Positions 8,324 through 16,924 are shown, counted from the stretch's first letter. The stretch is DNA of 64,000 nucleotides from JACCVG01 sp963790245 (GCA_963790245.1 CAWBNP010000002.1:930001-994000), one strand, 5' to 3'. Numbers and translations are program-made. Notes: generated from the sequence alone by a model not told the origin.

Positions 8324-8838
8324 CAGAGATCGGAGCGCCGGCGCCGTCCTTCACGCTTCCTGACACGGCGGGGCGCGAGCATTCGCTCGCCGACGGCGTC
8401 CCGGCCGTCCTCGTCTTCACCTGCAACCACTGTCCCTATGCGCTCGCGTGGCACGAGCGGATCGTCGCGGCGGCGCGCGACTACGCCGACCGGGGCGTCC
8501 GGTTCCTGGCGATCAATCCCAACGACGGAGATCGCTACCCGGCCGACTCCTTCGAGGCGATGAAGGAACGGGTCGAGCGCGAGCAGTGGCGGCTCCCCTA
8601 CCTCCACGACGCCTCACAGCAGGTCGCGCGCGACTACGGGGCGCGAACGACCCCCGATCTGTTCGTGGTCGACCAAGAGGGCCGGATCGCCTACCGCGGC
8701 TCGGCGGACTCAGACCACAACGATCCGAGCCAGAACGCGGCCTGGCTGCGCACGGCGCTGGATGCCGTACTCGGCGGCCGTACGCCCGATCCCGCCGAGA
8801 CCGAGCCGGTGGGCTGCAGCATCAAGTGGGCGGCCTAG
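8320..8838 (+). CDS. Thioredoxin/redoxin family protein (TlpA/AhpC-like)
   Basis: 172 residues. The redoxin opening GAPAPSFTLPDTAGREHSL is followed by FTCNHCPYALAWHER, whose CNHC is the redox centre, then FLAINPNDGDRYPADSF, the cis-Pro region ARTTPDLFVVD and the terminal EPVGCSIKWAA found in this cytoplasmic redoxin subfamily. No signal peptide is present. The ATG is inside the ATGA overlap with the upstream thioredoxin-fold gene. Confidence 0.88.
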   Translation: MTEIGAPAPSFTLPDTAGREHSLADGVPAVLVFTCNHCPYALAWHERIVAAARDYADRGVRFLAINPNDGDRYPADSFEAMKERVEREQWRLPYLHDASQQVARDYGARTTPDLFVVDQEGRIAYRGSADSDHNDPSQNAAWLRTALDAVLGGRTPDPAETEPVGCSIKWAA

Positions 8839-8842
8839 CTCC

Positions 8843-9217
8843 TCAACTCGACGGACCACCGTCCCACCCGAGCGCATCCCGCTTCGCCTTCGGGAGCGAG
8901 GCGACGACGAGGTCGTAGCTGTCCTCGATCATGTCGAGCACCATCCGGTCGTCCAGTGACCCGTCGAGAGTAACCGTGTTCCAGTGACGCTTGTTGAGGT
9001 GGTATCCACCGGTGATCGTCTCGGGGTGGGCGGCGCGGAGCTGCTCGGCGAGCGCGGGCTCACACTTGAGGCTCACGCTGAGCGGCGCCGATTCAAGGCC
9101 GCTGATCGCGAAGATCTTGCCGCTGACCTTGAAAACGGCGGTCTCGGGTCCGAACGGGAACTCCTTGAGGGCGCCCGGATGGGCGAGACAGAGGTCGTGT
9201 AGGCGGGCCTCGATCAT
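8843..9217 (-). CDS. MmcQ/YjbR family protein
   Basis: 124 residues. Typical features are HPGALKEFPFGPETAVFKV near the N-terminus, IFAISGLE, LSVSLKCEPALAEQLR, TGGYHLNKRHWNTVTLDG and a terminal helix. The fold resembles CyaY and MotA double-wing DNA-binding domains; the cellular role is unknown. ATG 9217 overlaps the stop of the upstream VOC gene as ATGA. Confidence 0.88.
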   Translation of the reverse strand: MIEARLHDLCLAHPGALKEFPFGPETAVFKVSGKIFAISGLESAPLSVSLKCEPALAEQLRAAHPETITGGYHLNKRHWNTVTLDGSLDDRMVLDMIEDSYDLVVASLPKAKRDALGWDGGPSS

Positions 9218-9855
9218 TCGCGCGGCACACCCGGCCGGCCGGACATGAAAGCGAGCGGGATGGCGAGCTCGGCGGCGCGCGTGACGGTCGCGATCTGGCG
9301 ACCCTCCTGAACCGCCGGCCTGGGCCCCTTGATGACGTCGGCCGCGCACTGTGTAAGCGCCTCGAAGTCGGCGCAGACGAGCGCCAGCCCCCACAACCGT
9401 GCCGGCCGGGATCGATCGAATCCGGGCCGGTCATCCGGCTGCTGGATGACCTCGAGGATGACTTCGCCGAGCCGGAAGAACGCCTGTCTCGGAGCACCGG
9501 CCGGGGTCGGTTCCTCCCGGATCCGGCGGAGGTCGAGGCCTGCGTGCTCGAGCCGCTCCACGGTCCGATCGAGATCGGGACTGAAGGCGACGACGTGATC
9601 GATCGCCGTGGTTCCGTTTGGATGAGCTGGGCTGCGCGGGCGGGCACGGGGCTCGGCCAATCGGGTGGCCAACCCGTCGAGCTCGGTCGAGCCGACCCCG
9701 CTCAGCTCCCAGTCGATGATCCCCCTCACATCCTGCTCCCCGACGAACCGCAGCGCGATTCCGCCGACCTCGCAGATCCCGTCCTCGACGGAGAAGCCGA
9801 GCGCACTCCAGCGATCGGGGCGGTCGGCGATGAGGATCTCCTCGACGGCGGCCAT
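9214..9855 (-). CDS. VOC (glyoxalase/dioxygenase-fold) family protein
   Basis: 213 residues from ATG 9855, which lies 7 bases after a TAGAGT box; an in-frame ATG at 9888 would add 11 residues and is less likely because it would leave the promoter inside the gene. The second half begins AIDHVVAFSPDLDRTVERLE and contains RQAFFRLGEVILEVIQQP, the usual VOC metal-site strand with Glu. The substrate is unknown. It forms a two-gene operon with the MmcQ/YjbR gene. Confidence 0.75.
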   Translation of the reverse strand: MAAVEEILIADRPDRWSALGFSVEDGICEVGGIALRFVGEQDVRGIIDWELSGVGSTELDGLATRLAEPRARPRSPAHPNGTTAIDHVVAFSPDLDRTVERLEHAGLDLRRIREEPTPAGAPRQAFFRLGEVILEVIQQPDDRPGFDRSRPARLWGLALVCADFEALTQCAADVIKGPRPAVQEGRQIATVTRAAELAIPLAFMSGRPGVPRE

Positions 9856-9862
9856 CCACTCG

Positions 9863-9868
9863 ACTCTA
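9863..9868 (-). promoter_or_regulatory. Leaderless -10 box (TAGAGT) for the VOC/MmcQ operon
   Basis: On the minus strand TAGAGT is followed by 7 bases and then ATG 9855. This decides between two candidate starts for the VOC gene. Confidence 0.5.
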
Positions 9869-9901
9869 TGCGACCGTCCGTCCGCCATACTCGCCCGCCT
9901 G

Positions 9902-10900
9902 ATGAGCCTTCGCCCCGGCGTCCACCACATCCGAGCGCCTCTGCGGATCACGCTCGCCGGCGGCGGAACCGACCTGCCCTCCTACTACCGCGAGAGCGGA
10001 GGTTTGGTCGTCTCCGCTGCGATCGATCGCCACGTTCACATGCTGGCCGCCACGTCGTTTCGCGAGGGGCTGACGCTCAAGCACCTCGAATGGGAGCAGG
10101 GCGAGCGCCCGAGCGAGATCGACCACCCGATCCTGCGGGCGGCGCTCGAGCGTCACTGGGACGGCAGCGGCTTGGAGCTCGCGTCGATCGCCGACGTTCC
10201 CCCGGGCAGCGGGCTCGGATCCTCCGGCGCCTACACGGTCTGCGCGCTGCGCGCGCTCGAGGTCGCCCGCGGCGAGGATCCATGCTCCGCGGGTGAGCTC
10301 GCCGAGCTCGCCAGCGAGATCGAGCTCGATGTCCTCGGTCGCAACGTCGGCAAGCAGGATCAGTACGTCGCGGCTCATGGCGGGATCGCGGCCTACTCGT
10401 TCGCCAGCGACGACACGGTCGAAGTCGAACCGCTGTCGCTCGCGCCCGCAACGGTCGAGGCCCTCGACCGCACGCTGCTGCTGTTCTTCACCGGCGAGCT
10501 CCGATCCGCCTCCGCGATGTTGAGCTCCGAGGTCGGCCGCTCGCTGTCGGGAGAGGGGTCGATCGCGGCCAACCTCGACCGCGGGCGCGAGATCGCCGCG
10601 GAGACTCGAACGCTTCTGATGGCAGGCGACGTTGAGGGCTGGTCGGAACTGCTCAACGAACAGTGGCGGCTCAAACGACGTCGCTCACCGGCCGCCGTGA
10701 CGGATCGGACCGCCCAGCTCCACGAGGTTGCGCTGGGAAACGGAGCGGCGGGGGCGGCGCTGATGGGCGCGGGCGGCGGCGGATTCCTGCTCGTCCACGC
10801 CCATGAGCCCGACGCGGTGACCAGCGCGCTGGCCGAAGTCGGAGCTGAACATCTCCCGTTCAGCTTCGAGCCCGCCGGCAGCCTTCCGATCGCTCGCTAG
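9902..10900 (+). CDS. GHMP kinase, D-glycero-D-manno-heptose 7-phosphate kinase (HddA)-like
   Basis: 332 residues. GHMP motif 1 is RITLAGGGTDLPSYY, motif 2 VPPGSGLGSSGAYTVCALR (phosphate loop) and motif 3 GAGGGGFLLVHA; NVGKQDQYVAAHGG is characteristic of the HddA/FKP-like subgroup that phosphorylates sugar C-1 or heptose-phosphate positions. No heptose isomerase, phosphatase or nucleotidyltransferase lies nearby, so the substrate could be another sugar used in a wall glycan. It is divergent from the VOC gene and overlaps the MBL gene tail by 4 bases. Confidence 0.85.
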   Translation: MSLRPGVHHIRAPLRITLAGGGTDLPSYYRESGGLVVSAAIDRHVHMLAATSFREGLTLKHLEWEQGERPSEIDHPILRAALERHWDGSGLELASIADVPPGSGLGSSGAYTVCALRALEVARGEDPCSAGELAELASEIELDVLGRNVGKQDQYVAAHGGIAAYSFASDDTVEVEPLSLAPATVEALDRTLLLFFTGELRSASAMLSSEVGRSLSGEGSIAANLDRGREIAAETRTLLMAGDVEGWSELLNEQWRLKRRRSPAAVTDRTAQLHEVALGNGAAGAALMGAGGGGFLLVHAHEPDAVTSALAEVGAEHLPFSFEPAGSLPIAR

Positions 10901-11775
10901 CGAGAGCCGAGCGGGTCGGCCTCTGCCGACAGCTCGATCTCCCGACGTTCGGTGGCTAGCTCCAGCCGCGCCGGATTGCCGCCCCGCTCGGTCCACCCCT
11001 CGAGCGCCGACCCGTAGAAGGAGTCGAGGAAGTCGTCGGAGTGCATCGGATCGTGGTGGAACAGCAGCAGCCGCTCGACCTCGGTCCGGCGCGCGAACGT
11101 GAGTGTGTCCGAGAGGCCCGAATGGCCCCAACCGATGTGATCGGCGTACTCCGCGTCGGTGTACTGGCAATCGTGGATCAGCAGCGAAGCGTCGCGCGCG
11201 AGGTCGAAGCCCGAGATCCAATCCGGCTCGTCGTTCTCGAGCGAAGCGCCGATCGCCGGCTCGTGGTCCGGGATATAGGCGAGCGAGCTACCGTCGGCGG
11301 TGATTCGGTAGCCCAGCGTCGGGCCGCGATGGGTGATCGACGCCGCTCGGAGGTGCGCAGCTCCGATCTCCCACTCGGTCTCCGGACAGTCGCGGAAGGC
11401 GACCTCACAGGGCAGCTCCCGGACCTCGACCGGCGACAGCGGGGCGGAGATGTAGCGTGCAATCCGGTCGCGCAGAGAAGCTTCGGGTGAGGCGGGGCCC
11501 CAGATCGTGATCTCCGACTCGCTGCGGAAGGCGGGCGCGAAGAACATCAGTCCCTGAATGTGGTCGAGGTGGAGATGGGTGACGATGATGTGAACACGCG
11601 TAGCCTCCGCGGCAAGCGCGATCCCCATGCCCCGGATGCCCGTGCCGGCGTCGAGGATCAGCAGCGTTCCGTCGTCGAGAGTTACCTGCACACAGGAGGT
11701 GTTGCCGCCATAGCGGACCGTCTCCGGTCCCGGCGATGGCACCGAGCCGCGCGCGCCCCAGATCTTGACCTTCAG
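10897..11775 (-). CDS. MBL-fold metallo-hydrolase, apparent CTG start
   Basis: 292 residues if translation begins at CTG 11775. The conserved family opening KVKIWGARGSVPSPGPETVRYGGNTS starts there, while the first conventional start (GTG 11742) would delete its first 11 residues. A GGGAGGT ribosome site sits 6 bases upstream, and the CTG overlaps the stop of the PAS gene as CTGA. The zinc motif is VTHLHLDHIQG, with later ligands in SITHRGP, IHDCQYTD and LFHHDP. This subgroup resembles phosphodiesterase-type MBL proteins. It is the last gene of the ion channel-PAS-MBL operon. Confidence 0.8.
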   Translation of the reverse strand: MKVKIWGARGSVPSPGPETVRYGGNTSCVQVTLDDGTLLILDAGTGIRGMGIALAAEATRVHIIVTHLHLDHIQGLMFFAPAFRSESEITIWGPASPEASLRDRIARYISAPLSPVEVRELPCEVAFRDCPETEWEIGAAHLRAASITHRGPTLGYRITADGSSLAYIPDHEPAIGASLENDEPDWISGFDLARDASLLIHDCQYTDAEYADHIGWGHSGLSDTLTFARRTEVERLLLFHHDPMHSDDFLDSFYGSALEGWTERGGNPARLELATERREIELSAEADPLGSR

Positions 11776-12185
11776 TTGGGACCTCCCGGCTGCGGAGGGT
11801 CTTCGACCGGCCAGAAGATCGCCATCGCGCCACGCGTACCGCCGGTGGCGAAGATCGGCAGCGCGCTGACCTCGATCTCGTGGAGAGTCCCGTCGAGGAC
11901 CTTCAGGTGCAGCTTGGAATGGATCGCCCGGCCGGCGAACAGGGCTTTGGTCAGCGGGAGCTCCTCCCAGCTGACCGGTCGGCCCTCGGAGTCGGCGGGG
12001 CCGAACTGCTCGGTCCAGTCGCTCGCCGCCATCTGACCCGTCTCCTCGAAGCGGCGGCCGACGAGCGTCGCAGCGGCCTCGTTATAGAAGACGAGCGCGC
12101 CCTGATCGTCGACCAGGAACGCAGGCGTCGTCAAGCTCGACAGCAGGTTGCGGGCGAGGATCAACTCGATCGGCTTCTGACTCAC
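11772..12185 (-). CDS. Single PAS-domain protein
   Basis: 137 residues, essentially one PAS domain: LLSSLTTPAFLVDDQGALVFYNEAAATLVG, then a helix-loop with SWEELPLTKALFAGR, and the final strand pair IEVSALPIFATGGTRGAMAIF. There is no attached output domain. It is coupled to the ion channel gene upstream (GTGA overlap, GTG start 12185) and to the MBL gene downstream (CTGA overlap), suggesting that it senses a small ligand or redox state for one of them. Confidence 0.85.
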   Translation of the reverse strand: MSQKPIELILARNLLSSLTTPAFLVDDQGALVFYNEAAATLVGRRFEETGQMAASDWTEQFGPADSEGRPVSWEELPLTKALFAGRAIHSKLHLKVLDGTLHEIEVSALPIFATGGTRGAMAIFWPVEDPPQPGGPN

Positions 12186-13072
12186 CGGCTCACACTATCC
12201 CGGCCGAAACCCGGCTGAGGAGCCGACTGGATCTCCTCCTCGAGGCTGTCGAGGGCGTCGCGCAGCGACTCCAGCTTCTCGGCGACCATCGCCTGGCGCT
12301 CGGCCGCATCGATCTCGTGATCCTCACCGGCATGGGCGATCATCTCCCGCCGCTCCTCACGCATCCGCTTGTGCTCGATCTCGCGCGCCTCCTCCATCGA
12401 GTTGATCACGATCCCGATCAGCACGTTCAGCAGGAGGAAGGACGCCATCAGCGCGAAGGAGATGAAGTAGATCCACGACCACGGGTGGACCGCCATACCC
12501 TCGGAGAGGTTCTCGGGCAGGTTCTCGAGCGTCAGCATCACGAACAGATTGAGCATTGCCGTGCCGACGTCGCCGTACCGTTCGGGGAGCTCGGCGCCGA
12601 ACAGGATCCACCCGATAATCGCGTAGACGTAGACGACGAGGACGCCGAGCACGCCCATCGACGCGATCGGAGGCACCGATCGGCCGATCGCGATCAGGAG
12701 GACGCGCAGATCGGGGAACAGCGAGACGACCCGAACGATCCGCCCGAGCCGGATCAGCCGCAGGATCGTTGCGCTCTCACCGATGAACGGTATGAACGAG
12801 GCCGTGACGATCACGAAGTCGAAGACGTTCCAGCCGGAGCGGAAGAAGCCGCCCAAGCGCGGTGCGTAGGCGGTCAGGCGGACGATGAGCTCGACCGTGA
12901 AAATGCCGAGGCAGACGTCGTTGATCCACGCGAGCAGCTCGGCGTTCGCGGCGGCGAACCCGGCGTAGGTCTCCGCGCCGATCGCGACGGCGTTGACGAG
13001 GATCGTCACGAAGACGATCGTCGTGAACCAGCCCGAGTCGACCACTTGCGCGCAGCGCGCGGGAATCCGCAT
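12182..13072 (-). CDS. Voltage-gated ion channel (Ion_trans, bacterial Nav/Cav-like)
   Basis: 296 residues from ATG 13072, placed 7 bases after a TAGCAT box. Six transmembrane segments are visible. The S4 sensor has arginines at 3-residue spacing in ILRLIRLGRIVRVVSLF, and the pore loop is LFVMLTLENLPENL, the counterpart of the TLESW selectivity filter of bacterial sodium channels but with Asn after the Glu. S6 is FALMASFLLLNVLIGIVINSM, followed by an acidic/basic coiled-coil tail (about residues 225-290), which tetramerises these channels. Ion selectivity cannot be read from the sequence. First gene of a three-gene operon. Confidence 0.88.
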   Translation of the reverse strand: MRIPARCAQVVDSGWFTTIVFVTILVNAVAIGAETYAGFAAANAELLAWINDVCLGIFTVELIVRLTAYAPRLGGFFRSGWNVFDFVIVTASFIPFIGESATILRLIRLGRIVRVVSLFPDLRVLLIAIGRSVPPIASMGVLGVLVVYVYAIIGWILFGAELPERYGDVGTAMLNLFVMLTLENLPENLSEGMAVHPWSWIYFISFALMASFLLLNVLIGIVINSMEEAREIEHKRMREERREMIAHAGEDHEIDAAERQAMVAEKLESLRDALDSLEEEIQSAPQPGFGRDSVSR

Positions 13073-13079
13073 GGCGGGC

Positions 13080-13093
13080 ATGCTAGATAGGGT
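13080..13093. promoter_or_regulatory. Divergent leaderless promoter pair (ion channel / FKBP)
   Basis: On the minus strand TAGCAT (13080-13085) is 7 bases from ATG 13072. On the plus strand TAGGGT (13088-13093) is 7 bases from ATG 13101. Both genes are served from only 28 bases of intergenic DNA. Confidence 0.55.
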
Positions 13094-13100
13094 CTCCGTA

Positions 13101-13640
13101 ATGCGCCTGCGACTGTCACCGACGGTGCTCGTGGTTCTCGCCGCAACGGTCATCGGGTGCGGTGATTCCGCCGAGCGTCCGACCTCGACCACAGCCGAGC
13201 CGACGCCGACCGTCACGGGCGAGCAGACCGCGCCGCGCGGACCGCGCGCTGAGACGACCGACGATGTCGACACCAAGCCGGTCATCACGGTTCCCGAGCA
13301 GCCGGCCCAGCAGCTGATCGCGACCGACATCGTCGAGGGCGAGGGGCCCGAGGCCAAGGCCGGCGACTCAGTGAGCGTCGACTACGTCGGCGTATCGCAG
13401 TCGACCGGCGGCGAGTTCGACGCCTCCTGGACGGCCGGTGAGCCGTTCAGCTTCCAACTCGGCGCCGGCATGGTGATCCCCGGATGGGATCAGGGCGTCG
13501 AGGGGATGAAGGTCGGTGGCCGACGACTGCTCACGATTCCGTCCGAGCTCGCCTACGGACCGGCCGGCTCGCCGCCGGACATTCCGCCGGACGACACGCT
13601 CATCTTCGCGATCGACATGCGCGACATTCAGCAGCCCTAG
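13101..13640 (+). CDS. FKBP-type peptidyl-prolyl isomerase lipoprotein
   Basis: 179 residues. The lipobox VIGC puts the lipidated Cys at about residue 20, followed by a Thr/Pro-rich tether (about 21-70). The FKBP domain covers about residues 75-179: GDSVSVDYVGVSQSTGGEFDASW, FSFQLGAGMVIPGWDQGVEGM, GGRRLLTIPSELAYG and DDTLIFAIDM. It would help fold proteins on the outer face of the membrane. The downstream esterase begins 4 bases after its stop. Confidence 0.92.
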   Translation: MRLRLSPTVLVVLAATVIGCGDSAERPTSTTAEPTPTVTGEQTAPRGPRAETTDDVDTKPVITVPEQPAQQLIATDIVEGEGPEAKAGDSVSVDYVGVSQSTGGEFDASWTAGEPFSFQLGAGMVIPGWDQGVEGMKVGGRRLLTIPSELAYGPAGSPPDIPPDDTLIFAIDMRDIQQP

Positions 13641-13644
13641 ACCG

Positions 13645-14820
13645 TTGGTCTGCCGCCGGTTCTCGTCGCTCGCGGCCGTTGCGCTTCTGGCCTGTCTGAC
13701 GCTCCCCGTGTCGGCCGCCGCCAACGAGATCGAGACGATCAAGACCCCGAGCCGGTTCGTCGACCCGGACACCGCCGTGTTCGGTGATGTTGATCCCCGC
13801 CCGGACGGGCTCCGCGCGAACGTCCTGCTGCCCGACGGCTACGACCGCTCGCGGCGCTACCCGGTCCTCTACCTCCTGCACGGGGCCGGTGAGAACTACG
13901 CCTCATGGAACGATCCGGCGAAGGGCGAGGTTCGGCGCACGCTGGCGGGGCTCGACGCGATCGTCGTCATGCCCGACGGCGGGTTGGGGTTCTACGCCAA
14001 CTGGTGGAACCGCGGCCGCCGCGGCGACCCGGCCTGGGAGCGCCAACACCTCGAGCATCTAATCCCGCTCGTCGAGCGCCGCTACCGGATCCGAGCCGGG
14101 CGGCGCTGGCACGCGATCGCCGGATTCTCGATGGGCGGCTACGGGACGTCCCACTACGCGGCGCGCCGCCCGGACTACTTCGGCACGGCGGTTCCGATGT
14201 CGGGGTTCGTCTCGATCCAGCGACCCCAGGCCGAGGTGGGCCTCTCGATCGTCTCCGGAGTCGACTTCGGAGCGATCTTCGGGTCGAGCCGCGCCTTCTA
14301 CGCCGAGGGCCACAACCCGCTCGAGCTCGGTGCCAACTACGAGCACAGCCGCGTGATGCTCTATTCGGGCAACGGGATCCCGCGGCCGGGTGTGCCGACC
14401 GGTGGTCCTGCGGCCGTCAGCGGAGTGCTCGAGGCCGAGCTTCTGCTGCAGAACCAGGAGTTCGCCGAGTCATTGAAGCGCGCGGGCGCCGACTCGTCGC
14501 TGAGAACCCACCTGGGGGTGCACGACTGGCCCTACTGGCGCGAGGACATCCGTGACGCCGTCGCGCGCGGCTTGTTCCGGCCGGTGCCCACCAACCCCCA
14601 GCGGTGGACTTATGAAACCGTTGCACGGAACGGACAGGCCTGGGACCTGCGCTACCGCTTCGCGCGGGAGCCCACGGGGGTCGCGCGGCTGGAGCGAGAC
14701 GGCGCGAGCTTCACCCTCAAAGGCGAGGGCCTCTCGCCGCTCCGGCTCCGCACGCGCGAGGGGTGCGAGATCGAGGTCTCCCCCGGTCGGCGGGTCGAGC
14801 TCCCGCGCCGAGGCTGCTGA
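13645..14820 (+). CDS. Secreted esterase (PF00756-type alpha/beta hydrolase)
   Basis: 391 residues from TTG 13645, chosen because it gives a compact signal peptide (CRRFSSLAAVALLACLTLPVSAAAN) immediately downstream of the FKBP stop. The hydrolase core has LYLLHGAGENYASW, VVMPDGGLGFY, the nucleophile elbow AGFSMGGYGTSHYAARRP and a late His in LGVHDWPYW. About 75 C-terminal residues (after residue 315) form an additional beta domain. The antigen 85/esterase D family includes mycolyltransferases and carbohydrate esterases; the substrate here is unknown. Confidence 0.82.
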   Translation: MVCRRFSSLAAVALLACLTLPVSAAANEIETIKTPSRFVDPDTAVFGDVDPRPDGLRANVLLPDGYDRSRRYPVLYLLHGAGENYASWNDPAKGEVRRTLAGLDAIVVMPDGGLGFYANWWNRGRRGDPAWERQHLEHLIPLVERRYRIRAGRRWHAIAGFSMGGYGTSHYAARRPDYFGTAVPMSGFVSIQRPQAEVGLSIVSGVDFGAIFGSSRAFYAEGHNPLELGANYEHSRVMLYSGNGIPRPGVPTGGPAAVSGVLEAELLLQNQEFAESLKRAGADSSLRTHLGVHDWPYWREDIRDAVARGLFRPVPTNPQRWTYETVARNGQAWDLRYRFAREPTGVARLERDGASFTLKGEGLSPLRLRTREGCEIEVSPGRRVELPRRGC

Positions 14821-15509
14821 TGGCCGACGGCGCCGACCTCGCCCGCACAGCCGCCGCGCGCGCGGCGCTCGAGGAGATTGAACCCGACATGGCGATCGGC
14901 CTCGGCTCGGGCCGAGCCGTCTGGCGGCTCGTCGAGGAGATCGGCGCGCGCTGGCCCGACGGACCGCCGCTGATGGTTGCTGCCGCCTCGATCGTTACCG
15001 AGGAGCGCTGCCGCGCGATCGGGATCGAGCCGATCGAGTTGGACGGCCAGACCGAGCTTGCCTTGGCAATCGATGGAGCCGACGAGGTCGCGCCCGGCCT
15101 CGCGCTGATCAAGGGCGGCGGCGGGGCGTTGCTGCGAGAGAAGATCGTGATCAGCGCGGCGCGGCGGTTCGTCGTCATCGCAGAGGTCGGTAAACGGGTC
15201 GCCCGGCTAGGCGAGCGGTGGCGACTGCCGGTCGAGGTGGTGCGGTTCGGCTGGAGGGACACCGCCCGCAGGCTCGAGCAGCTGCTCCCCGGCGGTGAGC
15301 TGCGCACCACCGAACAAGGCTCGCCGTTCGCCACCGACGAGGGACACCTGATCATCGACTGCCCGATTTCCCCCGGAACCGATCCGGAGCGGCTTGCCGC
15401 TGCGCTCTCGGCGACCACAGGCGTCGTCGAGCACGGCCTGTTCATCGGCCTGGCTGAGGTCGCCTACCTCGGGACGACCGACGGGGCGGTCGAGACCGAC
15501 GTTCCCTGA
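14820..15509 (+). CDS. rpiA: Ribose-5-phosphate isomerase A
   Basis: 229 residues. Hallmarks are MAIGLGSGRAVWRLVEEIG, IDGADEVAPGLALIKGGGGALLREKI and PFATDEGHLIIDC. It interconverts ribose-5-phosphate and ribulose-5-phosphate in the pentose phosphate pathway. The ATG shares its A with the TGA stop of the esterase, so translation is coupled. The last 46 bases overlap the convergent sterol desaturase-like gene. Confidence 0.93.
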   Translation: MADGADLARTAAARAALEEIEPDMAIGLGSGRAVWRLVEEIGARWPDGPPLMVAAASIVTEERCRAIGIEPIELDGQTELALAIDGADEVAPGLALIKGGGGALLREKIVISAARRFVVIAEVGKRVARLGERWRLPVEVVRFGWRDTARRLEQLLPGGELRTTEQGSPFATDEGHLIIDCPISPGTDPERLAAALSATTGVVEHGLFIGLAEVAYLGTTDGAVETDVP

Positions 15510-16375
15510 GCGGGGATCGCGGGCGGCGTTTCCTCGAACCGATCGTCGTGCCCGTCCGGTGACCAACCTGGACCGCCGAACATGTAGCCGAGCCGGTCGC
15601 GCCAGCAGTCGGCGCCCCGGACGTCGTGGTAGATCGCGATCCACTCGTGGAAGGCGACGCGCACCGGATTGTAGGTCTTGATGTTCTTGGTCAGGCCGAA
15701 CTTCACACGCTCTTGCTCGCCCTGGAAGGTCCCGAACAATCGGTCCCAGATGATCAGGATGCCGCCGTAATTGCGGTCCAGGTAGATCTTGTTGGCCCCG
15801 TGGTGGACGCGGTGGTGGGACGGGGTGTTGAAGATGAACTCGATCGGCCGTGGCAGTTGCTTGATCCGTTCGGTGTGGATCCAGAACTGGTAGATCAGGC
15901 TGATCGACTGCTGGAGCAGAATCATCCAGGGCGCGAACCCGAGCAGCGCGAGCGGTATCCAGAAGGGGAAGTAGGTCATCGGCACCCAGGTCTGTCGCAG
16001 CGCGGTCGAAAGGTTGTAGTGCTCGCTGGAGTGGTGGACCACATGGCTCGCCCAGAAGACCCTGACCTCGTGGCTGATCCGGTGGAACCAGTAATAGGCG
16101 AGGTCGTCGGCAAAGAACAGCAGGACGTAGGTCCACCAGGCGTCGACTGGCATCCGCAGCGGCGTCAACTCGTAGAAGAATGCGAAGATCAGCAGAACGA
16201 CGGCCTTCCAGCCGACGTTGATCACCACGTTCCCGAGCCCCATCGTCAAACTCGTACGGGTGTCCGCACCGCGGTAGCCGACCAGGTCGCCGTCCTGGAT
16301 GTGGCGGAAGCTGAGCGCCTCGATCCCGAGCAGCAGTACGAAGGCGGGGATCGCGTAGAGGATGATGTCGGACAT
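15464..16375 (-). CDS. Sterol desaturase / fatty acid hydroxylase family membrane protein
   Basis: 303 residues. Membrane segments occupy the N-terminal two thirds, and the diiron histidine clusters are visible: FHRISHEVRVFWASHVVHHSSEH, and later NTPSHHRVHHGANKIYLDRNYG. This set is typical of the family that hydroxylates or desaturates lipids and carotenoids. It starts 3 bases after the stop of the yqgE-like gene, indicating an operon. The unusually long overlap with rpiA is antisense. Confidence 0.9.
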   Translation of the reverse strand: MSDIILYAIPAFVLLLGIEALSFRHIQDGDLVGYRGADTRTSLTMGLGNVVINVGWKAVVLLIFAFFYELTPLRMPVDAWWTYVLLFFADDLAYYWFHRISHEVRVFWASHVVHHSSEHYNLSTALRQTWVPMTYFPFWIPLALLGFAPWMILLQQSISLIYQFWIHTERIKQLPRPIEFIFNTPSHHRVHHGANKIYLDRNYGGILIIWDRLFGTFQGEQERVKFGLTKNIKTYNPVRVAFHEWIAIYHDVRGADCWRDRLGYMFGGPGWSPDGHDDRFEETPPAIPAQGTSVSTAPSVVPR

Positions 16376-16378
16376 CGT

Positions 16379-16924
16379 CTAGTTCAGCGAGGGATCGAGT
16401 GGCATCGTGGCGACCAGGCGGAAGCTGCCTCCGAGTCTGGTCAGGATCGCAGACCAGAGACCGTCGGGATCCTCGCTGAGCAGGTCTTGTCCACGTGCGG
16501 GGGCGATGATCCAGTCCTCCCGCTCGATCTCGCCCTCCAGCTGACCCGGCCCCCAGCCTGCGTGCCCGGCGTAGACGCGGCCCCGGCCCGCGAGCCGCTC
16601 GAGATCGACCGGGTCGAGGTCGCCCCGAACGATCCCGATGCCGTCGACGACCGGGAGCGCCTCGCCCTCGGGACCGATCTCGGCGACCAGGATCGCGGCA
16701 TCCGGTTTGACCGGCCCGCCGATGAACAGGTGGCTGTCGCAGTCGGCGAGTCCGCCGAGGCCGGGGACCGCATCGGCGACGAGCGCGTCTGTAGGGCGAT
16801 TGAGCACGAGGCCGATCGCTCCCTCCTCGTCGTGATCAGCGATCGCGACGACCGAGCGCGCGAAGTTCGGGTCGAGCAACGCCGGCGCAGCGACCAGCAG
16901 CTTTCCGGACAACCGTTCCATCAC
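16379..16924 (-). CDS. YqgE/AlgH family protein
   Basis: 181 residues from GTG 16924; the adjacent ATG 16921 is an alternative. Conserved stretches include LSGKLLVAAPALLDPNFARSV, GAIGLVLNRPT, LFIGGPVKPDAAILVAE and YAGHAGWGPGQLEGEI. The function of this family is unresolved, with suggested roles in regulation. A GAGGA ribosome site and a GATAAT box lie just upstream. Confidence 0.9.
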   Translation of the reverse strand: MMERLSGKLLVAAPALLDPNFARSVVAIADHDEEGAIGLVLNRPTDALVADAVPGLGGLADCDSHLFIGGPVKPDAAILVAEIGPEGEALPVVDGIGIVRGDLDPVDLERLAGRGRVYAGHAGWGPGQLEGEIEREDWIIAPARGQDLLSEDPDGLWSAILTRLGGSFRLVATMPLDPSLN

